DNA of 64,000 nucleotides. Origin: Acidobacteriota bacterium. Lineage in GTDB: Bacteria > Acidobacteriota > Blastocatellia > Pyrinomonadales > Pyrinomonadaceae. A program made the translations under genes and the position numbers. The notes beneath the pieces were generated by a model, which saw only the letters and a list, made by a program, of their open reading frames with translations, made no database searches and was not told the DNA's origin. How positions within the stretch are numbered: the first letter of the stretch is position 1; each line of letters starts with the position of its first letter. Positions 8,631-15,580 of this stretch are shown one piece after another. The DNA lies in NCBI GenBank assembly GCA_019639115.1, contig JAHBSM010000009.1, forward strand, positions 110,964 to 174,963, in the 5' to 3' direction.

Positions 8631-9972
8631 GTACGCGATCATTGTGTTCGTCCTCGTAACTGCCTTGTGTTCAATGACTGCGGCACAGAAGGTCGATCGC
8701 TCGGCGTTGGCCGAGCAGGTCAGGGCCGAATTCATGCACGCCTGGACTGGCTACAAGACACATTGCTGGGGACACGATGACCTCAAGCCGCTCAGCCGCA
8801 CGTGCCGCGACTGGTACGGCGAAACGCTGCTAATGACCGCGGTCGATTCGCTCGACTCGCTTTACATGTTGGGCTTCAAGCAGGAAGCGGACATAACACG
8901 CGAGTATGTCGTCAAGAATCTGTCTTTCGACAAGAGTATCGAGGTCCAGAATTTTGAGATCACGATACGCATACTCGGCGGGCTTCTCTCTGCCTACCAG
9001 ATGTCGAACGACAAGCGGCTCCTCGATCTCGCGGACGACCTCGGACGCCGACTGCTCCCTGTGTTCGATTCACCAACGGGCATGCCGTATAAATACGTCG
9101 ATCTCAAGACCGGCAAGACCCGCGACCCTATTTCGAATCCCGCCGAGACCGGCACGCTTCTCCTGGAGTTCGGAACTTTGGCGAAGCTGACAGGCAAGAC
9201 CGTGTATTACGCCAAGGCTAAACGCGCGCTAGTCGAAACATACAAGAGACGTTCGGCGATCGGCCTCGTGGGAACGAATATCAATGTCGAGACCGGCGAG
9301 TGGACCAATACGGCAAGCCACGTCAGCGGCGAGATAGATTCCTACTACGAATATTTATATAAATGCTGGCAGCTTTTTGGCGACGGCGAATGCAGGCAGA
9401 TGTGGGATACAAGCATAGCCGCGATCAATAGATATCTCGCTGATGAGATAGACGGCGGCCTTTGGTATGGCCACGCCGATATGAACACAGGCAGCCGCAC
9501 CGCCACCACTACAGGAGCTCTCGATGCATTCTTTCCGGGCCTGCTTGTGATCTCGGGCGACATCCCGCGTGCCCGCAGGCTTCAGGATTCGCTTTACAAA
9601 ATGTGGCAGGCAAATGGGATCGAACCGGAAGTGTACGATTATAGGGCCTCGACGGTCGTCCATGCCGGCTATCCGCTGCGTCCCGAGATCGTCGAATCGA
9701 CCTACTACCTTTACCGCACGACCGGCGACCCGATCTACTTTGCGATGGGCAAGCAAATGTGGGGCGACCTTGTGAAATATTGCCGCACTGATTCGGCATA
9801 TGCCGGGCTCAAAAGTGTAGTCACCAAGGAGAAACAGGATTATATGCACAGCTTCCTCTTCGCTGAGACGTTCAAGTATTTTTACCTGCTTTTCGCCGAC
9901 CGGAAGCTGATCGACACCAAGCGGACGACCTTTACGACCGAAGCACATCCGATCCGCAGGACCTGGAAATAA
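8623..9972 (+). CDS. Secreted glycoside hydrolase family 47 alpha-mannosidase
   Basis: A 449-residue protein with a signal peptide (cleavage near 'MTAAQ'). The whole length matches GH47, class I alpha-1,2-mannosidase. Visible motifs in order are 'CWGHDDLKPLS', 'VDSLDSLYMLG', 'FEITIRILGGLLSAY', 'ETGTLLLEFG', 'GEIDSYYEYLYK', 'FFPGLL', 'LRPEIVESTYYLYR', 'FLFAETFKYFYLLF' and the C-terminal 'FTTEAHP' whose Thr is the usual Ca2+ ligand. The acidic catalytic set therefore looks intact. GH47 enzymes invert alpha-1,2-mannose linkages and are mainly eukaryotic ER/Golgi N-glycan processors; bacterial members are sparse. The start overlaps the polyprotein end by 8 nt and its stop shares one base with the SDR start, so the three genes form one transcription unit. 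A periplasmic role on a mannosylated lipid, polymer or protein is inferred. Confidence 0.9.
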   Translation: MTRYAIIVFVLVTALCSMTAAQKVDRSALAEQVRAEFMHAWTGYKTHCWGHDDLKPLSRTCRDWYGETLLMTAVDSLDSLYMLGFKQEADITREYVVKNLSFDKSIEVQNFEITIRILGGLLSAYQMSNDKRLLDLADDLGRRLLPVFDSPTGMPYKYVDLKTGKTRDPISNPAETGTLLLEFGTLAKLTGKTVYYAKAKRALVETYKRRSAIGLVGTNINVETGEWTNTASHVSGEIDSYYEYLYKCWQLFGDGECRQMWDTSIAAINRYLADEIDGGLWYGHADMNTGSRTATTTGALDAFFPGLLVISGDIPRARRLQDSLYKMWQANGIEPEVYDYRASTVVHAGYPLRPEIVESTYYLYRTTGDPIYFAMGKQMWGDLVKYCRTDSAYAGLKSVVTKEKQDYMHSFLFAETFKYFYLLFADRKLIDTKRTTFTTEAHPIRRTWK

Positions 9973-11000
9973 TGGCAAAAAAGAAAGCTCTCGAGAAAGT
10001 CGAAAAGAAGATCCTGATAACCGGCGGGACCGGGTTTCTGGGCACGCATATAGTGCGTCAATTGCTCGACGCGGGTGAGCGGAATCTGCGGGTCATGGCA
10101 TCCCGCGTGCCTGAATGGATGAAGGACGCCGGCGTCAAAGCTGTCGAAGGCTCGGTGACGGACCGCGAAGATGTCGCCCGTGCGTGCAGGAATGCCTCGG
10201 CGATATTCCATCTCGCAGGCAAGGTCTCGCGAGACAATTCGGATGCCACCGCGATGAACCGGATACATCTCGAGGGCACTCGCCTCCTGTGCGAGGCCGC
10301 ACGCGAGAGCGGCGTAGGCGTGATGATCCTTGCGTCTTCGTCCGGTACTATTGCCGTATCGGAGACCCCTGAGGAGATCGACGAGACCTACCCGCAGCCG
10401 GTGGCCTTGATATCGCAATGGGCGTATTACGCTTCGAAATATTATCAGGAGCGGACCGCTGTCGAGAATTTTGACGGCGACGGACGCAGGCTCGTGATCA
10501 TGAATCCATCGCTGCTGCTCGGCCCGGATGATGAGCGTCTATCGTCCACTAAGCCGATACTCGACCACCTCGGCCGCAAGGTGCCGTATTGCCCCGGCGG
10601 CGGGTTGAACTTCGTAGATGTGCGCGACGCAGCCGCCGCGTTCATTTCCGCATTGGACAAGGGCCGCCATATGGAGCGGTATCTGCTCGGCGCCGAGAAT
10701 ATGACGTTCGCCGAGTTCTTCGCACGCATCGAACGCCTCTCAGGCGTTCCGGCTCCGTCGCTTCGAGTGCCAAAGCGGTTCGCGACCGCGGGTTCCACTG
10801 TGATCGAGTCGATATTTACAAATTGGGGACGTAAGTCGCCCGTGATGACGACCGAGGTCGAGCAGGCTGAGCACTTCTGGTATTTCACATCGCGCAAAGC
10901 GACAGAGGAGCTGGGGTTCGCCCCCCGCGACCCTCAGGAGACGATCAACGCGACCATCGCTTACATACGCCGAAACTTCCTCGGCGAAGGTGTCTTCTAG
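9972..11000 (+). CDS. NAD(P)-dependent epimerase/dehydratase (extended SDR)
   Basis: A 342-residue extended short-chain dehydrogenase. The Rossmann motif 'GGTGFLG' is near residue 16, the catalytic Tyr-Lys is in 'YYASKYYQE', and 'LASSSGTIA' supplies the Ser region. Such enzymes epimerise, dehydrate or reduce nucleotide sugars, sterols or dihydroflavonol-like substrates; the pattern here resembles the dihydroflavonol reductase/3-beta-HSD-like group rather than GalE. The ATG overlaps the GH47 stop by one base (TAATG), so it is the last gene of the lipid/sugar operon. It meets the converging repeat-protein gene with no gap at 11000/11001, leaving no room for a separate terminator. Confidence 0.88.
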   Translation: MAKKKALEKVEKKILITGGTGFLGTHIVRQLLDAGERNLRVMASRVPEWMKDAGVKAVEGSVTDREDVARACRNASAIFHLAGKVSRDNSDATAMNRIHLEGTRLLCEAARESGVGVMILASSSGTIAVSETPEEIDETYPQPVALISQWAYYASKYYQERTAVENFDGDGRRLVIMNPSLLLGPDDERLSSTKPILDHLGRKVPYCPGGGLNFVDVRDAAAAFISALDKGRHMERYLLGAENMTFAEFFARIERLSGVPAPSLRVPKRFATAGSTVIESIFTNWGRKSPVMTTEVEQAEHFWYFTSRKATEELGFAPRDPQETINATIAYIRRNFLGEGVF

Positions 11001-11426
11001 CTAGTTCTGCTTTCCAAAAAAGAAGAAAAAGAACATCGCGGCGTGGCGCTGGCTGACGCCTTCGGCATACCCGAGCGTTTTACGCGACGCATCTTCGACG
11101 CGCCCGTTAGAGAGTACATAACCGAGCGTCGAGCGGCTGGAGCTTTCGACCCGGCCGTTATCGAGAATGTAGCCGAGTGTTCTGCGCGAGGCATCTTCGA
11201 CAGTGCCCGAACTCGAGATATAGCCGAGCGTGGTGCGGCTCGAGTTCTCGATCCGTCCATTTTCGAGAAAATACCCGAGCGTACGGCCGGAGCCGTCCTC
11301 GACCGTTCCGCTCGAGCTTATACGACCGATCGTTTTACGGCTGGCGTCCTCGATACGCTGTGCGGCGGCCGAGACCGAGAACACCGCGACCGCCGCGAGG
11401 GTCAATATCAAGACGCGTTCTTTCAT
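11001..11426 (-). CDS. Secreted protein of six 17-residue repeats with poly-Phe tail
   Basis: A 141-residue protein. A signal peptide ends near 'SAAAQ' (residue 22). The mature part is six back-to-back 17-residue units of the form [RT]-[VI]-E-x-x-S-x-x-T-[LI]-G-[YR]-x-x-x-x-G, for example 'TVEDASRRTLGYILDNG'. The last unit runs into 'AEGVSQRHAAM', six Phe and 'GKQN'. The repeat length, regular Gly turns and alternating hydrophobics suggest a small beta-solenoid or beta-roll; no catalytic residues are evident. The Phe codons are mixed TTC/TTT, so the run is not a slipped homopolymer. The + strand frames across it are antisense. It is followed on the same strand, 9 nt upstream, by the glycosyltransferase gene, so co-transcription is likely. 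Function unknown. Confidence 0.8.
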   Translation of the reverse strand: MKERVLILTLAAVAVFSVSAAAQRIEDASRKTIGRISSSGTVEDGSGRTLGYFLENGRIENSSRTTLGYISSSGTVEDASRRTLGYILDNGRVESSSRSTLGYVLSNGRVEDASRKTLGYAEGVSQRHAAMFFFFFFGKQN

Positions 11427-11435
11427 AGTTCTACC

Positions 11436-13178
11436 TCAGTTGCCCGCAAGGCGCCTTGCGGCGTCCACCGCTTCACGATTGTCAGGGTCCATCGAGGCCG
11501 CCTGTTCGTAAAAACGCCGAGCGTCGGCTCGTCGGCCGGCTTTTTCCATTGCTGCGGCGTACTCTCCCAAAGCTCTCGATGCCGTCGGCTTTGAGATGCT
11601 GCCGTCAGCAGAAGAAGATGCCTTCTGAAGCGCGGCCTCCGCGTCCGCCAGCCTGCCCTGTCGCGAACGGACGACGCTAAGATGAGCGTAGAGAATTCCC
11701 CAACTTGGACGCAGCTTGATCGCGTTCTCCAGATCACGCCCGGCTTCGTCAAGACGCCCGAGGTCCATCCTCAGCAGCCCGAGAACATTCAGGGAATCGG
11801 CCGAAGGAGCCTCGCCTGACAGCAGTTCGGTGCATTGGGGCTCGGCAAAAGAAGCCGGGCGGTTCTTTGCGTAATAAAGGCATAGATTGGTCTTCACCAT
11901 ATTGTTGTTCACAGTATGGCGAAGCGAATGTTCGTATAGAGTGGCGGAATCATGCCAGAGCGATGTCTGTTTGTAAGCAAGGACCGTAAAGGCCGCGATG
12001 GGCAACAAAGCAGACGCGGCCGCGACCGGCAGCGGGACCCGCAGCCGGTCGATCAACTCTGCCGAGAGCCCGGCGATCATCATGAACAGTCCAAAGTAAG
12101 GAATGTAAGTGTATCTGTCCGCCAGAGCTTGGCCGCCAACCTGGATGACGCCGATCACCGGGACCAGAGTCCCAAGGTACCAAAGCCATCCGACGATCAG
12201 AAAAGGACGTCTCGACCGCTGCTGTACAAAAACCGCCGTCAGCAAGACAAGCACGACGACGGCGCCGGCAATCGCTGCTCCGCTGATCTCGCGATCGAAC
12301 GGATACCAGAAGCTCAGAGGCCACGGCCAGAACATCATCGCAATGTATTTCACATACGAAACTGCGACATTGCCCGCACGCATTCCTAGAGGGAGATACT
12401 CGAACGTCGCTGTCGCACCCGCTGCTGATTGAGCGGCGTAAGTGATAACGCTCGAGGCGGCGGCGAGGATGAACAGCGGGACCTTTTCGACGATAAGCGG
12501 CTTCAGATCCGATCTCGACCGAAGCCGGCCCAGGCTCCAATAGTCGCAAAGGAGCAGGACAAAAGGCAGCGTGACAAGCATCGGCTTCGACATCAGCCCG
12601 AGCACAAATGCAGCGACCGTCGCGACCATCCATTTGCGCTTGTCCCGCACATTCTTCAATCGGGCAGCATCCGAATACCGAAAGTAAGCGAGCATTGTCA
12701 ACATCCAAAAGATCGCCGACAATACGTCCTTGCGTTCGGCTGCCCAGGCGACCGATTCGACGTGAGCCGGATGCACGGCAAACAGTGCTGCGATAAACGC
12801 TCCCTGCCAAACGCTGCCCATCAGCCGTTTGAAGACAAAGTACGCAAGTATCGATGCAATGGTGTGAAAGACTGCATTGACGACGTGAAATGCTCCTGCG
12901 TTTTGTCCAAATAGGCTCACGTCCAGCATATGCGAAAGCCATGTGACCGGATGCCAATTCGCCGAATAGAACGCGGTGAAAGCCCACGCGATCGACCTGC
13001 CGTTCAGCCCGGACAAGACCATTGGATTCTCGTAGATATACGCTCGATCATCGATGTTTATCAGTTCGAATCCGGCCGTCTGGCCGTAGATGATCGCACA
13101 TATGACCGCCAACCCTACGACGATCAATATGCTGCGATATTTGCCTATATGATCCGGGTCGAGCCCCGTTTCTTTCAC
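11436..13178 (-). CDS. TMTC/DUF1736-like membrane glycosyltransferase with C-terminal TPRs
   Basis: A 580-residue protein with about ten membrane helices followed by tetratricopeptide repeats (about 440-580; 'LGLLRMDLGRLDEAGRDLENAIKL'). The first periplasmic loop carries the acidic 'INIDDRAYIYENP' typical of GT-C enzymes, and 'HPVTWLSHMLD' and 'HPAHVESVAWAAERKD' match the TMTC/DUF1736 group, which in animals O-mannosylates proteins. A lipid-linked sugar donor and a periplasmic acceptor are expected. The longer frame to 13289 would overlap the permease by 115 nt. I chose GTG 13178, which overlaps the permease stop as GTGA and has AGAGGAAG about 8 nt upstream. Translational coupling to the permease is therefore likely. 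Confidence 0.82.
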   Translation of the reverse strand: MKETGLDPDHIGKYRSILIVVGLAVICAIIYGQTAGFELINIDDRAYIYENPMVLSGLNGRSIAWAFTAFYSANWHPVTWLSHMLDVSLFGQNAGAFHVVNAVFHTIASILAYFVFKRLMGSVWQGAFIAALFAVHPAHVESVAWAAERKDVLSAIFWMLTMLAYFRYSDAARLKNVRDKRKWMVATVAAFVLGLMSKPMLVTLPFVLLLCDYWSLGRLRSRSDLKPLIVEKVPLFILAAASSVITYAAQSAAGATATFEYLPLGMRAGNVAVSYVKYIAMMFWPWPLSFWYPFDREISGAAIAGAVVVLVLLTAVFVQQRSRRPFLIVGWLWYLGTLVPVIGVIQVGGQALADRYTYIPYFGLFMMIAGLSAELIDRLRVPLPVAAASALLPIAAFTVLAYKQTSLWHDSATLYEHSLRHTVNNNMVKTNLCLYYAKNRPASFAEPQCTELLSGEAPSADSLNVLGLLRMDLGRLDEAGRDLENAIKLRPSWGILYAHLSVVRSRQGRLADAEAALQKASSSADGSISKPTASRALGEYAAAMEKAGRRADARRFYEQAASMDPDNREAVDAARRLAGN

Positions 13179-14464
13179 TTGGATCTTCCTCTCGCTATCC
13201 GTGTGAACAAGTATATCGCGAGGCCAACGGCGGCAGCTACCGCGATCGAAATGCCTTCTTTTGCAATATCTACGTTTGTCAGCAGCCACACGATCAACAC
13301 GACGGACAAGATAGCCGCGGCGATACCTAACGGCGCCTTGAACCGCGCTTCGGGAACGTCTGATCGTCGGCGAAAGATCGGCAGCGAAACGCAGGTCGTG
13401 GCATAGACCAGCAGCCGTGTGATCGTCGCTATAGCGACGGCTGAGAGGAACGATGATCGGATGGTGAGCACGAGCATCACCGCCGAAGTGGCGATGATCG
13501 AGATGTACGGCGTCCTGAGCCTCGAATGAATACGCTCGAATGCACTCGGCAGATCGCGTTGCTCGGCCATGGCGTAGATCAATCGTGTCGAGCTGAGCAC
13601 GCCTACGTTAAGATTGCCAAAGATAGACACAACGACGCCTACCGTGACAATGGCTGCGCCTGCCGGACCAAGGAACGTCATAGCGGCATCGGCGATCGGC
13701 CTTTCGCTGTTGGCAAGGCCCGGCAGCGTGCCGATCGAAACCGCCTGGATCGCGATGTAGAGCACTGTGACCAGACAAATGCCGGTGATCAGCCCGAATG
13801 GTATCGAGCGGCCCGGATCGCGCGTCTCGCCCGCGATCACGACACTTGCTTCGAATCCTACGAATGCGTAGATCAACAGCAGCACCGCACTTGCGAACGC
13901 CGAATATTCCGGCACCACGGCAAAATTGAAATTGGCCGTGTCTATAAAGAACGCACCAACACAGGCGAAAACAACGAGCGGGAGCAGTTTGCCAACCGTA
14001 AAAATGTTGGTCATGACGGCCGACTCGCGAACGCCGATCAGGTTGACGACTGTAATGATCGCCACGATGATCGATACAAGGATGATCCGCAGCCAGCCTT
14101 CGTTTGCACCCGGAACAAATGATCCGAGGTAAGTGACGAGAAGATTGCAGTTGGCTGCAAAGGTCGCGACCCGAACGATCCAATACAGCCATCCGACCTC
14201 GAATCCGACGACGCTGCCAAACGCTTCTCTCGCATACAGATAAGGCCCTCCGGTCGCCGCGAAGCGGCTCGCGACCTCGGCGTAGCAAATGACCACCAGC
14301 CCGATGATCACCGCACAAGCCGCGAATGCCGCCAGGCTGTATGAGCCGATCGTCGCATAGACCTTCGCCGGCAGCCCGAATATACCCGCGCCGATTATGG
14401 TATTGATGACGACGGCGGTCATGTCCCAGCGTCCGAGTCCGCGGATCAGCTTTTCGTTAGCCAT
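13175..14464 (-). CDS. APC superfamily amino acid/polyamine permease
   Basis: A 429-residue protein with about 12 hydrophobic helices. The N-terminal helix motif 'VVINTIIGAGIFGLPAKV' is the substrate-binding signature of the amino acid-polyamine-organocation (APC) family, followed by 'TGGPYLYAREAFG' and 'YAFVGFEASVVIAGET'. It imports or exchanges amino acids or amines across the inner membrane; the substrate is unknown. I chose ATG 14464 ('MANEKLI') instead of an in-frame start at 14509. It lies divergent from the serine hydrolase gene, with about 100 nt between the starts, and its stop overlaps the glycosyltransferase start. Confidence 0.88.
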   Translation of the reverse strand: MANEKLIRGLGRWDMTAVVINTIIGAGIFGLPAKVYATIGSYSLAAFAACAVIIGLVVICYAEVASRFAATGGPYLYAREAFGSVVGFEVGWLYWIVRVATFAANCNLLVTYLGSFVPGANEGWLRIILVSIIVAIITVVNLIGVRESAVMTNIFTVGKLLPLVVFACVGAFFIDTANFNFAVVPEYSAFASAVLLLIYAFVGFEASVVIAGETRDPGRSIPFGLITGICLVTVLYIAIQAVSIGTLPGLANSERPIADAAMTFLGPAGAAIVTVGVVVSIFGNLNVGVLSSTRLIYAMAEQRDLPSAFERIHSRLRTPYISIIATSAVMLVLTIRSSFLSAVAIATITRLLVYATTCVSLPIFRRRSDVPEARFKAPLGIAAAILSVVLIVWLLTNVDIAKEGISIAVAAAVGLAIYLFTRIARGRSK

Positions 14465-14565
14465 ACTTCGAAAGACTTTCGGATCAGCACCGATGCGGCA
14501 GCAGCCCAAAATCGGCTATAATCAAGGTTCCCGTATTTCGCTAAACGATAACACAGGTGGCATCG

Positions 14566-15555
14566 ATGTATTTACGAAACCGCTCGTTCTTATTGCTCGT
14601 CCTGACAGCGGCATTCTGTCCGGCCGCGTTGGGGCAGAGGCTCGAGATCTCGCTCCCCCGCGGCTATGTTCCTCCGCCGCTCACGCGTTCTGCAGAGCTC
14701 GACGCAGCGGTCGGGGCGGCAGTGTCGGCGGCGAACGCCAGGTTTGCGTCGGCGGCGCTAAAGCCGGATCAGTTCGCAGTGACCGTGATCGATCTGAGCG
14801 AAGGCAGGCAATGGCAGTGGGCGTCGTATCGCGGCGAAACTGCGATCTATCCGGCCAGCGTCGTCAAGATGTTCTATATGGCTGCGATCGAGAGACAGCT
14901 AGAGGACGGCCGCGTCACGTCGACCGCAGAACTCGATCGCGGGCTTCGCGATATGATCGTTGATTCTTCAAACGAGGCGACGCAATACTTACTGGACGTC
15001 ATAACAGGAACCTCGAGCGGAGCCGAGCTGCCGCCGAAACTGTTCGAGGCCTGGCAATTCAAACGCAATATTGTCAATAGATGGCTCACATCGATGGGCT
15101 ACAAGGGCATCAACGTGAATCAGAAGACGTTCTGTGAGGACGCATACGGCATCGAACAGCAATCGCGAGGATACAAAGGCCAGAACCGGAACATGATCTC
15201 GACCGACGCCACTGCTCGGATGATGGCAGAGATCGTAACAGGCAGGCTCAATACGCCGGCGCGAACCGAGAAGATGATGTCTCTGATGCGGCGCGACCCC
15301 TGGGGCAAGGCTGCCGACGCAGACGACCAGAACAACGGATTCACAGGACGCTTTTTTATCCAGCGTGATATCCGCGACGTCAAGCTCTGGTCCAAGGCCG
15401 GCTGGACCTCAAAGACGCGCCACGACGTCGCATACATTGAGATGCCTGGCGGCCCGAGGTTCGTCATCGCCGTCTATACTGAGGACCACGCGAACGAACG
15501 CGACATAATACCCACGATCGCAGGCGCGATCTACGACCGATTTCGAGCCCGCTGA
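14566..15555 (+). CDS. Secreted beta-lactamase-fold serine hydrolase (class A-like)
   Basis: A 329-residue protein with a signal peptide (cleavage near 'PAALGQ'). It has the penicillin-recognising enzyme motifs: SxxK as Ser98-Val-Val-Lys101 in 'YPASVVKMF', an SxN-like 'DSSNEAT', and 'SKAG' where class A beta-lactamases have KTG. This supports the beta-lactamase2/serine hydrolase family. The KAG variant and the lack of an obvious Omega-loop ExxLN make true beta-lactamase activity uncertain; a peptidoglycan or amide hydrolase is equally possible. ATG 14566 was chosen over GTG 14557 because CAGGTGG sits at SD distance. The next gene starts 25 nt downstream with its own strong SD. Confidence 0.82.
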   Translation: MYLRNRSFLLLVLTAAFCPAALGQRLEISLPRGYVPPPLTRSAELDAAVGAAVSAANARFASAALKPDQFAVTVIDLSEGRQWQWASYRGETAIYPASVVKMFYMAAIERQLEDGRVTSTAELDRGLRDMIVDSSNEATQYLLDVITGTSSGAELPPKLFEAWQFKRNIVNRWLTSMGYKGINVNQKTFCEDAYGIEQQSRGYKGQNRNMISTDATARMMAEIVTGRLNTPARTEKMMSLMRRDPWGKAADADDQNNGFTGRFFIQRDIRDVKLWSKAGWTSKTRHDVAYIEMPGGPRFVIAVYTEDHANERDIIPTIAGAIYDRFRAR

Positions 15556-15580
15556 TCAGCGGGGCTATTTAGGAGGATAA

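Noticed and set aside
11043..11594. 183-residue + strand open frame
   Set aside because: It is antisense to the repeat protein; its periodic Arg/Ala text arises from the repeats on the real coding strand.
13179..13289. N-terminal extension of the TMTC-like glycosyltransferase
   Set aside because: It would be Arg-rich, not family-like, and overlap the permease; GTG 13178 has SD and the GTGA overlap.
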